Shown: positions 7,038 through 13,213, numbered from the stretch's first letter. The stretch: DNA of 14,253 bases from an uncultured Arsenicibacter sp. (GCF_945952095.1 NZ_CAMFHL010000193.1:1-14253), one strand, 5' to 3'. Made by a program: numbers and translations. Notes: generated from the letters alone by a model not told the origin.

Positions 7038-7376
7038 ATGCTGACTACGGGAGGATGCCCCAAAAATATGCTGTCGATCAAAGATGCGCTCGAAGCACTG
7101 GAAGGAAAATGGAAGCTCCTGATTTTGTTTGCCTTGTCATCGGGGCCGAAGCGGTTCAAGCAGATTTCGGCCGAAGTGGGTGGGATAACGGATAAGGTGT
7201 TGTCGAAGGAGTTGAAAGCCCTGGAAGCCAATCAGCTGATCCGGCGGCAGGTGTATGATACGTTCCCGCCAACGGTCGAATATTCGGTTACACTCCACGG
7301 CTTGTCACTCGAAAAGGTGATGGAAGAACTGCATTACTGGGGCCTTGCCCATCGTAAGCAGATTATAGGAAAATGA
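7038..7376 (+). CDS. HxlR-family transcriptional regulator (DUF24)
   Basis: This 112-residue winged-helix protein has the HxlR pattern: an early CP (Cys7-Pro8), then IKDALEALEGKWKLLILFALSSGPKRFKQISAEVGGITDKVLSKELKALEANQLI and a wing with VEYSVTLHGLSLEKVMEELHYWG. Members bind DNA as dimers, and several (YodB, HypR, QorR) sense electrophiles, quinones or disulfide stress through the N-terminal Cys, which is present here. The divergent doxX-like gene and the palindromes at 6969-7018 indicate local control and self-control. The stop codon lies in the first bases of a strong hairpin (7374-7402). Confidence 0.88.
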   Translation: MLTTGGCPKNMLSIKDALEALEGKWKLLILFALSSGPKRFKQISAEVGGITDKVLSKELKALEANQLIRRQVYDTFPPTVEYSVTLHGLSLEKVMEELHYWGLAHRKQIIGK

Positions 7377-7402
7377 GCGTCCGGCAATCTGCCGGACGCT
7401 CA
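7374..7402. terminator. 13-bp-stem hairpin between convergent hxlR and dsbA-like genes
   Basis: TGAGCGTCCGGCA (7374-7386), loop ATC, then the exact complement TGCCGGACGCTCA (7390-7402). On the minus strand the stem is followed by TTTTCC, so it should work as an intrinsic terminator for the dsbA-like gene. On the plus strand there is no U-tract. The hxlR stop TGA is the first three bases of the stem. Confidence 0.75.
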
Positions 7403-7414
7403 CCGGCTGAGGGG

Positions 7415-8410
7415 TTAGCGGGTAGTCCGTTTCCAGAGTACGCCGTTTTTGGTGACCAGGCTGGTCAGTTCTTGTTGGTGGACTAGCCGGAGCAGCTGTT
7501 GGTCTGCCTCCTGAACGGAGAGACCGCTTAGTTCAGCAAATTCACGGGTTGTGAGGGTGGGATAGGTAGTGAACAGGTACTGCCAGGTGGTTTCGTACCG
7601 GTGCTTTTCCGCCTTCGGGTACAATTTGGTGATGCCCGCTTCATAAGTAGCATACGGTTTAAACCCATAGATGAATTCCCGGTTGCCGGCCGCGTCGGTG
7701 ATATAAACGCTGGGGAAGCCACGGACGCCCAGTTTCCGGCCCAGTTCCAGATCTGCTCTGAATAGCTCCTGTGCCGGACCTTCATAGTCCAGTTTCAGTT
7801 TCGCAGCATCCAGACCAGCTTCTGCGGCAGCCTTCGACAGGTGTTCCCATTTGGTGATGTTCTTTTTCTCCAGAAATACCATTTCACGGATAATACGGAG
7901 AAAAACAAGGGCCTTTTTCTCATCCTGAAGCTGCGCAGCCTTGAAGGCAATTGAAGGTGGATAAGACGAATGCAGCGGATCTTCGAGCCATACATCGCCG
8001 TCAATCGGCATCTGGTAGTACCGGCTTACTTCGTCCCAGTGGTGGGCTACATCCGACGGTTTGCTGATACCACCGCTGTTATAACTCCAGTCGGGCAGCA
8101 GGCCTCCCATGTGATAATCCATATGCACATCAGTACCATATTCGAGTTTGAGCTTGCGTAACTGTGGCTCAATTCCCCAGCAGGTCGAACAGATGGGGTC
8201 AGTAAAATAAGTGATTGTCAGGGGTTTCTTATCGACCTGGACGTTGACCGGTGTGGTTGCCGTCTGAGAGGCCGGTAGCTCACAGATACCTGTTTCAGGA
8301 TCGCAGAGCAGGGGGTTATTATTTACCATAACGTTCTTATTGGTTTGTCCGTTGCAACTGCCAGACAGTGCACACAGTAGCATGAAGCAGGCAAAAACGG
8401 CTTTTAGCAT
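7415..8410 (-). CDS. Exported DsbA/FrnE-like thioredoxin-fold oxidoreductase
   Basis: This 331-residue protein starts with an export signal (MLKAVFACFMLLCALSGSC); a weak lipobox before Cys19 makes it a possible lipoprotein. After a linker comes a thioredoxin-fold domain beginning ITYFTDPICSTCWGIEPQL, with a CSTC redox motif (Cys74-Cys77) followed by Trp. This resembles the DsbA-like group that includes FrnE and SpxH/YjbH (Thioredoxin_5). A helical insertion follows, then the cis-Pro region RGFPSVYITD. The linker contains a second cysteine pair, CDPETGIC (Cys36 and Cys43). The last 60 or so residues (LTTREFAELSGLSVQEADQQLLRLVHQQEL and beyond) look like a winged-helix fold, odd for an exported protein. 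The gene is divergent from an HxlR regulator over a palindromic promoter. A thiol-disulfide exchange role in the periplasm is likely; the partner is unknown. Confidence 0.8.
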   Translation of the reverse strand: MLKAVFACFMLLCALSGSCNGQTNKNVMVNNNPLLCDPETGICELPASQTATTPVNVQVDKKPLTITYFTDPICSTCWGIEPQLRKLKLEYGTDVHMDYHMGGLLPDWSYNSGGISKPSDVAHHWDEVSRYYQMPIDGDVWLEDPLHSSYPPSIAFKAAQLQDEKKALVFLRIIREMVFLEKKNITKWEHLSKAAAEAGLDAAKLKLDYEGPAQELFRADLELGRKLGVRGFPSVYITDAAGNREFIYGFKPYATYEAGITKLYPKAEKHRYETTWQYLFTTYPTLTTREFAELSGLSVQEADQQLLRLVHQQELTSLVTKNGVLWKRTTR

Positions 8411-8413
8411 GGT

Positions 8414-8438
8414 TTTGTATTAACTTTGATACAAAGTT
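8414..8438. promoter_or_regulatory. Nested inverted repeats with opposed -7 boxes between dsbA-like and hxlR genes
   Basis: Two inverted repeats are nested: TTTGTAT (8414-8420) with ATACAAA (8429-8435), and AACTTTG (8422-8428) with CAAAGTT (8432-8438) around ATA. The plus strand reads TAACTTTG (8421-8428), an exact TAnnTTTG -7 box toward the hxlR gene at 8500. The minus strand reads CAACTTTG (8439-8432), one base off the same consensus toward the dsbA-like gene. A dimer bound here would cover both promoters. It is likely the operator of the second HxlR protein. Confidence 0.62.
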
Positions 8439-8499
8439 GGAACAATACACCAGCCATGTCAATTAGTCAGAAAAAGTTGACCAGGTAGCAAAAAGGAAA

Positions 8500-8802
8500 A
8501 TGGAAGCCAAGGACGAATGCCCTGCACAAGGATTATTAAAAGCTGTTTCGGGAAAATGGAAACCGCAGATATTTCAGCTGGCGGCCGAATCGCCGGTGCG
8601 GTTTAATGCCTTGCTGCGGCAGTTGCAGGGGGCAAACAAGCAATCGCTTGCCAATGCGCTGAAGGAGATGGAGGAAGAGGGGTTGCTGGATAAATCCATT
8701 GTGAGCGAGAAGCCCTTACACATTGAATATACGCTGTCGGCCCGCGGTCAGTCGCTGATTCCGGTTTTCCGGCAGCTGGAGCAGTTGCTGGAGGGCTATT
8801 AA
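8500..8802 (+). CDS. HxlR-family transcriptional regulator (DUF24), second copy
   Basis: This 100-residue winged-helix protein has the same design as the HxlR protein at 7038 but is only distantly similar. It has an early CP (Cys7-Pro8), then LLKAVSGKWKPQIFQLAAESPVRFNALLRQLQGANKQSLANALKEMEEEGLL and a wing HIEYTLSARGQSLIPVF. Cys7 is placed as in redox-sensing members of the family. AAAGGAAA just before the ATG is a weak ribosome-binding sequence. The gene is divergent from the exported thioredoxin-fold gene and probably controls it and itself through the nested repeats at 8414-8438. The gap to the next, convergent gene (8803-8865) holds only a short AGAGC-GG-GCTCT hairpin. Confidence 0.87.
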   Translation: MEAKDECPAQGLLKAVSGKWKPQIFQLAAESPVRFNALLRQLQGANKQSLANALKEMEEEGLLDKSIVSEKPLHIEYTLSARGQSLIPVFRQLEQLLEGY

Positions 8803-8865
8803 TTTAGCGGGTAATGTTATGACAGAGACAGAGCGGGCTCTATGAGTGTTGACGTTTCAGCTATG

Positions 8866-9621
8866 CTAATACCGGCTTGCTGAGGAAAATAAGCTGCGCC
8901 ACCCCGGTTGCCACCATTTTCGCTTCCGCCTGATGATAACAACCTCGCCCATTATTACCGATTTATCTGGCTCAAGATAAATATCTTTCACCAGCGGTAA
9001 CTCTGATTTGAGCATTCTGATTTCGGTACCTACGAAACCAATATAGCTAAACCTGACCGTAATGGTTTCCATAAGCTGTCCGTCCGGTATGAGTAAAGAA
9101 AATCTTCCGCTATCGTTTGTCGCAACTCCCATTTGTGTGTCACGTATGAAGACCTGCACCCCTGGTAGCGGTACGTTAGTGCCTTTTTGATAAACGCCAC
9201 CTTGCATGACTAATACCTTTTTTGGGACAGAGACCGGCTCTGAATCAGCTGAGGCTATTGTTATGAATGCACTATTATGAACAGCGGCCGGCGGAGCCTG
9301 AACGGTTGTCTGAGCAAGAGCCGTTTCGCGTACGGTTCCCAAGAGGAACAGGCCTGCCAGAAGCCTGTACACCGGATGACCCGCAGGCACAGATGGTTCA
9401 GGATTCAGCGGCCGGTTGAGTTGCTGAGGTATGAACCGGCCGCAAATTTTTCCGGAGGCATTTGTCAGCTGTTCCTGTATCTCAGCATCTGAGAGTCGGG
9501 TGAAATCGACAACGGTTTTTGCACATTGGGTGCAGAAACGTCCGTCAGGGGTAGAGGTCATGGTTTGCCACGACTGGTTACAGGGAGCGGGGATGTTTAG
9601 TGTTTTCGGAAGGTTGTTCAT
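8866..9621 (-). CDS. One-TM protein with Cys-containing N-terminal module and carboxypeptidase-regulatory-like domain
   Basis: This 251-residue protein has three parts. Residues 1-72 hold a conserved-looking module C14...W..MT.TPDGRFCTQCAKTVVDFTRLSDAEIQEQL...CGRF with Cys at 14, 30, 33 and 60, possibly a metal site. A hydrophobic segment (about 84-104) is probably one membrane span. After a Pro/Ala linker comes a beta-sandwich of the CarboxypepD_reg-like type (about 138-218), with GxVYxKGTNVPLPGVQVFI.DT..GVATNDSGRFSLLIPDG, common in Bacteroidota surface and TonB-dependent proteins. A basic tail RRKRKWWQPGWR ends it. It would place the Cys module in the cytoplasm and the sandwich in the periplasm. 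Proteins of this layout are frequent in Bacteroidota, but I know of no proven function. It is divergent from the met operon. Confidence 0.75.
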   Translation of the reverse strand: MNNLPKTLNIPAPCNQSWQTMTSTPDGRFCTQCAKTVVDFTRLSDAEIQEQLTNASGKICGRFIPQQLNRPLNPEPSVPAGHPVYRLLAGLFLLGTVRETALAQTTVQAPPAAVHNSAFITIASADSEPVSVPKKVLVMQGGVYQKGTNVPLPGVQVFIRDTQMGVATNDSGRFSLLIPDGQLMETITVRFSYIGFVGTEIRMLKSELPLVKDIYLEPDKSVIMGEVVIIRRKRKWWQPGWRSLFSSASRY

Positions 9622-9685
9622 GCGCTATGGTGTTTGTTGTGAAATAACGCTTTTGCCGGTTAATTTCCAAACCAGACCTGACTGT

Positions 9686-9760
9686 GTTGTAGTGGTGGCA
9701 CGACTAATACACAATACCCTTCCTTTAGACTGATCGCATAGTCGTGCCACCACTAACAAC
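9686..9760. repeat. 17-bp perfect inverted repeat (orphan hairpin) in the divergent gap
   Basis: TAGTGGTGGCACGACTA (9690-9706) is repeated inverted at 9739-9755 with no mismatch, around a 32-base loop. After one bulged base the pairing continues with GTTG (9686-9689) and CAAC (9757-9760). There is no U-tract on either strand, and the flanking genes both point away, so it is not an ordinary terminator. It may be a REP/MITE-like element or part of an unannotated RNA. CTTCCGGAAG, a perfect 10-bp palindrome, follows at 9761-9770. Confidence 0.8.
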
Positions 9761-9778
9761 CTTCCGGAAGCAGTTAAA

Positions 9779-9810
9779 TTTGCATTCAAGCGTTTTCTGC
9801 CGTATACTTG
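9779..9810 (+). promoter_or_regulatory. Promoter of the metY leader
   Basis: TTTG (9779-9782) and TATACTTG (9803-9810) are 20 bases apart, matching the Bacteroidota -33/-7 spacing, with one mismatch in the -7 box. Initiation near 9816 would place the SAM-I aptamer about 40 bases into the transcript. TAAATTTG (9775-9782) is an exact -7 match that could serve as an alternative start further upstream. Confidence 0.5.
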
Positions 9811-9855
9811 CGGCATCAAGTCAATTCGAACGTGCCTGACACTCCGGCACGGATT

Positions 9856-9972
9856 GATTTATACAGAAGAGGGGAGAGATCGGGCTCTGTAAACCTCTGG
9901 CAACCTACCGCATGGCAAGGTGCTAATTCCCGCCTAAGACAACCGCACAAGCGGCGTTAGGGACTATAAATC
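9856..9972 (+). ncRNA. SAM-I (S-box) riboswitch
   Basis: This is an S-adenosylmethionine aptamer of class I in the leader of metY. P1 is GATTTATA (9856-9863) with TATAAATC (9965-9972), a perfect 8-bp closing helix. P2 pairs AGAGG (9868-9872) with CCTCT (9894-9898). The conserved core TGGCAACCT follows at once (9898-9906). P3 closes with ACCT/AGGT, and TGCTAATTCC (9921-9930) is the nearly invariant J3/4 region of the class. P4 pairs CCTAA (9933-9937) with TTAGG (9957-9961), with an apical CCGC-ACAA-GCGG. In known cases SAM binding lowers expression of methionine genes, which fits metY-metX downstream. The inner part of P2 departs somewhat from the textbook form. The expression platform lies in 9973-10131. 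Confidence 0.92.
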
Positions 9973-9976
9973 GTTA

Positions 9977-10066
9977 ACAACATGATCAACTATCGACGTT
10001 GTATGCCCCTCAGGGGCCTATGAACCTGTACCACTGTCTGTCTGAAATCGGTAGCGTTTACAGTGG
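9977..10066 (+). promoter_or_regulatory. Candidate expression-platform hairpins downstream of the SAM-I aptamer
   Basis: Three stems can form between the aptamer and the metY start: ACAAC (9977-9981) with GTTGT (9998-10002), GCCCC (10005-10009) with GGGGC (10013-10017) around TCA, and CCACTGT (10031-10037) with ACAGTGG (10060-10066). None is followed by a U-tract, so a classical intrinsic terminator is not evident. The remaining leader, 10067-10131, contains a loose repeat of GCATGT and an A/T-rich stretch before the ATG at 10132. Confidence 0.45.
9982..10023 (+). CDS. Possible 13-residue leader peptide (Cys-Met)
   Basis: Between the aptamer and metY an ATG opens a 13-codon frame, MINYRRCMPLRGL, ending in TGA at 10021. 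It places adjacent Cys and Met codons (10000-10005) at the base of the GC-rich hairpin 10005-10017. This is how an attenuator leader for sulfur amino acids could look. No ribosome-binding sequence is evident and the frame is short enough to be chance. Confidence 0.25.
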   Translation: MINYRRCMPLRGL

Positions 10067-10131
10067 AGCGGCGCCTGCATGTGCTTGTGCTGCATGTATA
10101 GTTCATCATTTCTTTTCATTTTCCTATAATC

Positions 10132-11430
10132 ATGGCCGATCAATTTCATTTTGACACCCTCCAGCTTCATGCCGGACAAGAGGTAGACCCGACAACCAAC
10201 TCACGGGCGGTGCCCATTTACCAGACCACGTCGTATGTGTTCAACAGCTCGGAGCACGGGGCTGACCTGTTTGCGCTGAAGGCGTTCGGAAACATCTACA
10301 CCCGCATCATGAACCCGACAACTGACGTGTTCGAAAAGCGGGTAGCGGCCCTGGAAGGCGGCGTGGCTGCACTGGCCGTGGCATCGGGACAGGCGGCTCA
10401 GTTCATCGCGCTGAACAACATCCTGAATGCGGGGGATAACTTTATTTCGACGGCATACCTCTATGGCGGTACCTACAACCAGTTTAAGGTCTCATTCAAA
10501 CGCCTCGGTATCGACGTTCGCTTTACAGAAAACGAAAGCATTGAGAGCTATGAAAAGCTGATCGACGACAATACCAAAGCCATTTATGTCGAAACCATCG
10601 GCAATCCGGGCTTTAATATTCCGGATTGGGAAGGGCTGTCGGCACTGGCGAAGAAACACGATATTCCGCTGATTGTCGACAATACCTTCGGGGCGGGTGG
10701 TTACCTGTTCCGGCCCCTGGAACACGGTGCGGCGGTTGTCGTCGAATCGGCAACGAAGTGGATCGGCGGTCACGGAACGAGCATCGGCGGGGTAATTGTC
10801 GATGGCGGTACGTACGACTGGGGTAACGGCAAGTTCCCGCAGTTCAGCCAGCCGTCGCCGGGCTACCACGGACTGGTCTTCTCTGACGTATTCGGGGTAA
10901 ACGGGCCGTTCGGCAACATTCAGTTTGCCATCCGGGCACGGGTGGAAGGTCTCCGCGACTGGGGTCCGGCCATTTCACCGTTCAACTCGTTTATGCTGTT
11001 GCAAGGGATTGAAACACTGTCGCTCCGTGTAGACCGGACGGTGCAGAACGCCCTCGTCCTGGCGCAGTGGCTGGAACAGCACGAACTGGTTGAGTACGTA
11101 AACTATCCTGGTCTGGAAAGCAGTCCGTACCACGAGCGGGCGAAAAAATACCTTAAACGCGGATTTGGCGGGGTGTTTATGTTTAAGCTGAAAGCGGGTA
11201 AGGATGCCGCCGACCGCTTCGTAAACAGCCTGAAACTCCTGAGTCACCTGGCCAACGTCGGGGATTCAAAATCGTTGATTATCCATCCGGCCTCGACAAC
11301 GCACCAGCAGTTGTCGGAACACGAGCAGGCGGCCGCCGGTGTAGAACCGGGCTTGCTGCGTGTATCGGTTGGTACGGAGCATATCGACGACATTAAAGCT
11401 GATTTTGAACAGGCCTTTGCTCAGCTGTAG
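10132..11430 (+). CDS. metY: O-acetylhomoserine aminocarboxypropyltransferase (sulfhydrylase)
   Basis: This 432-residue PLP enzyme of the Cys/Met metabolism family makes homocysteine directly from O-acetylhomoserine and sulfide in the cytosol. Visible are the entry motif FDTLQLHAGQEVDP (7-20), RAVPIYQTTSYVF (25-37), YTRIMNPTTDVFEKRVAALEGG (56-77), the cofactor Asp in IVDNTFGAGG (D183) and the PLP lysine in SATKWIGGHGTSIGG (K209). The length, and the extra loop after the lysine (about 225-260, FPQFSQPSPGYHGL), are typical of MetY and not of the shorter MetB/MetC. It is first in the operon behind a SAM-I riboswitch and is followed by metX, which makes its substrate: a complete direct-sulfhydrylation module. 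The annotation is firm; side activity with O-acetylserine is possible in this family. Confidence 0.95.
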   Translation: MADQFHFDTLQLHAGQEVDPTTNSRAVPIYQTTSYVFNSSEHGADLFALKAFGNIYTRIMNPTTDVFEKRVAALEGGVAALAVASGQAAQFIALNNILNAGDNFISTAYLYGGTYNQFKVSFKRLGIDVRFTENESIESYEKLIDDNTKAIYVETIGNPGFNIPDWEGLSALAKKHDIPLIVDNTFGAGGYLFRPLEHGAAVVVESATKWIGGHGTSIGGVIVDGGTYDWGNGKFPQFSQPSPGYHGLVFSDVFGVNGPFGNIQFAIRARVEGLRDWGPAISPFNSFMLLQGIETLSLRVDRTVQNALVLAQWLEQHELVEYVNYPGLESSPYHERAKKYLKRGFGGVFMFKLKAGKDAADRFVNSLKLLSHLANVGDSKSLIIHPASTTHQQLSEHEQAAAGVEPGLLRVSVGTEHIDDIKADFEQAFAQL

Positions 11431-11458
11431 GCCTGCGGCATATTGTTAGATCTACCTA

Positions 11459-11486
11459 CGGTCAGCCGGCGAAAGCCGGCTGACCG
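11459..11486 (+). terminator. 12-bp-stem hairpin with GAAA loop between metY and metX
   Basis: CGGTCAGCCGGC (11459-11470), tetraloop GAAA, and the exact complement GCCGGCTGACCG (11475-11486). It lies 28 bases after the metY stop and 14 bases before the metX start. No U-tract follows, so full termination is unlikely. It may cause partial attenuation, stop 3' exonucleases and so stabilise metY mRNA, or limit ribosome access to metX. Confidence 0.7.
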
Positions 11487-11500
11487 AAACTGTTTAAGTT

Positions 11501-12550
11501 TTGAACTACTTCGACTACAAATATTCTTTCCCTCTCGAAGCGGGCGGAACGTTGCCGGGCTTTCGGCTGGCTTATACCACCTATGGTACGTATAATCCTG
11601 AAGATCCGAAAAATGTGATCTGGATCTGCCATGCCCTTACCGGCAATGCCGATCCGGCCGACTGGTGGAGCGGGTTAGTGGGTCAGGGAAAGTTTTACGA
11701 CCCGGCTCAGCATTTCATCATCTGTGCCAACGTCATTGGCTCCTGTTACGGGTCTACCGGCCCGCTCTCGGTTAATCCGGAAACGGGCGAACCGTTTTAT
11801 CACGATTTCCCGACCATTACCATCCGTGACATGGTCAACGCGCTGGACCTGCTGCGGCAGGAACTGGGTATTGAAAAAATATACAAGCTTATCGGCGGTT
11901 CATTGGGTGGGCAACAGGCGGTTGAATGGGCCATTCTGCACCCGCGCCTGGTCGAAAACCTGATCCTGATTGCGTCAAATGCAGTTTTTTCGCCCTGGGG
12001 CATTGCCTTTAATGAGTCGCAGCGGATGGCGATTGAAGCCGATCCGACCTGGTTCCAACGCCGCGACGATGCGGGCGTGAACGGTATGAAAGCTGCACGC
12101 TCGATGGCTCTGATTTCGTACCGCAACTATGATACCTATGGCTTTACACAGGCCCTGGATAACAACGAGCAACTGACGGGTTACAAGGCTGCCAGCTACC
12201 AGCGGTATCAGGGTGAGAAAATTGCCGCGCGCTTTAATGCCTTTACCTATCGGGTGCTGACAACGGTGATGGATTCCCATAACGTGGGCCGTAACCGGGG
12301 CAGTATCCTGAATGCCCTGGCACAAATTAAAGCCAATACGCTGGTGGTCGGTATCCGCTCGGATATTCTGTTTCCGCCGTCGGAGCAGCAGTTTCTGGCC
12401 CGGCATATCCCGAATGCGGTGTATGAAGAAATTGATTCGCTGTACGGACATGACGGGTTCCTGATTGAGTTCAAGCCATTGGCGGGACTGATCAGGAAAT
12501 GGATGAACAGCATCGGACAGGCAAAGAAAAAAGAACAGCAAAGCGCGTAA
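11501..12550 (+). CDS. metX: Homoserine O-acetyltransferase
   Basis: This 349-residue alpha/beta hydrolase acetylates homoserine with acetyl-CoA, the committed step toward methionine. The nucleophile elbow is GGSLGGQQAVEWA, with Ser134; the other triad members are Asp288 (GIRSDILFP) and His317 (YGHDGFLIE). CHALTGNADPADWW (43-56) and NVIGSCYGSTGP (77-88) are the family's oxyanion and substrate-binding blocks. The start codon is TTG at 11501: an in-frame TAA ends at 11497, no ATG or GTG is available near it, and the conserved N-terminus FDYKYSFPLEAGGTLPGF begins four codons later. A weak start together with the hairpin just upstream suggests metX is made at a lower level than metY. The SGNH hydrolase gene follows after 7 bases. 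Without structural residues checked by alignment, succinyl rather than acetyl specificity cannot be fully excluded. Confidence 0.93.
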   Translation: MNYFDYKYSFPLEAGGTLPGFRLAYTTYGTYNPEDPKNVIWICHALTGNADPADWWSGLVGQGKFYDPAQHFIICANVIGSCYGSTGPLSVNPETGEPFYHDFPTITIRDMVNALDLLRQELGIEKIYKLIGGSLGGQQAVEWAILHPRLVENLILIASNAVFSPWGIAFNESQRMAIEADPTWFQRRDDAGVNGMKAARSMALISYRNYDTYGFTQALDNNEQLTGYKAASYQRYQGEKIAARFNAFTYRVLTTVMDSHNVGRNRGSILNALAQIKANTLVVGIRSDILFPPSEQQFLARHIPNAVYEEIDSLYGHDGFLIEFKPLAGLIRKWMNSIGQAKKKEQQSA

Positions 12551-12557
12551 CGAGGGA

Positions 12558-13151
12558 ATGTTCTGGTACGAAGAAGAAGTCCGGCAGCTTGAACGAAAAG
12601 TAACGAATAAACCACCCCTGGTTGGCCGGACAGTATTTTACGGCAGCTCATCGATCCGGTTATGGTCGTCGCTGGCGGCAGATTTTCCGGAGAAAAAAAC
12701 GCTGAATCTGGGCTTTGGCGGTTCTACACTGGCGGCCTGCACGTGGTTTTTTGAACGGCTGGTGGTGCCGGCCAAACCCTCGTCCATCGTATTCTACGCG
12801 GGCGACAATGACCTGGGCGATAACCGTCATCCCGAAGAAGTCTACCTGTTTTTCTGCACGCTGGTCGATAAAGTGGCGCAGCACCTGCCCGGCACCCCGC
12901 TGGTTTACCTGGCCATTAAGCCAAGTCCGGCGCGGTGGGCCATTGTCGACCGGATCCATTATACCAACAAAATTATTTCCGAAAAAATACAGGAATTGCC
13001 TCATTGTCAGTTTGTTGATCTCTACACGCCTATGCTGAACAATCATGGATTGCCGCGGCGGGAGCTGTATGAGGCCGACGGACTGCACCTGAACCCGAAA
13101 GGGTACGCGCTGTGGCGGGATGTGTTGTTGACGAGCGCCGTTGCTTTTTAA
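12558..13151 (+). CDS. SGNH/GDSL-family hydrolase
   Basis: This 197-residue cytosolic-looking protein (no signal peptide) has the four SGNH blocks. Block I is VFYGSSSIRLW, with catalytic Ser31 and Ser in place of the usual Asp of GDS. Block II is LGFGGST (G54), block III YAGDNDL (N84) and block V ADGLHLNPKGY (D174, H177). Such enzymes are esterases, lipases or deacetylases acting on small esters or acylated sugars; the substrate here is unknown. The ATG is 7 bases after the metX stop, with GAGGG just before it, so it is almost certainly on the metYX transcript. A link to methionine biosynthesis (for example clearing acetyl esters) is only a guess. Confidence 0.85.
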   Translation: MFWYEEEVRQLERKVTNKPPLVGRTVFYGSSSIRLWSSLAADFPEKKTLNLGFGGSTLAACTWFFERLVVPAKPSSIVFYAGDNDLGDNRHPEEVYLFFCTLVDKVAQHLPGTPLVYLAIKPSPARWAIVDRIHYTNKIISEKIQELPHCQFVDLYTPMLNNHGLPRRELYEADGLHLNPKGYALWRDVLLTSAVAF

Positions 13152-13213
13152 CGATTTCTTTACAACCGATTACCCGAAAACTACCGAAATTCGGCCGTTG
13201 AACCGAACTTGTT

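Noticed and set aside
8830..8841. AGAGC-GG-GCTCT as a terminator between convergent genes
   Set aside because: The stem is only 5 bp, with a 2-base loop and no U-tract; too weak to call.
10125..10131. TATAATC before the metY ATG nearly repeats the P1 3' strand (TATAAATC), suggesting an alternative pairing with P1 5'
   Set aside because: The pairing would hide the start when SAM is absent, the opposite of the expected sense, and a 7-base A/T match is likely by chance.
11975..12541. 188-codon open frame on the minus strand
   Set aside because: It lies wholly opposite metX, whose catalytic motifs are intact; the translated product shows no family features. It is a codon-bias shadow, as are the antisense frames at 10492-10869 and 12660-13088.
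13184..13194. CCGAAATTCGG palindrome between the SGNH hydrolase and esterase genes
   Set aside because: It is short, with no promoter box next to it; not enough to support a site.
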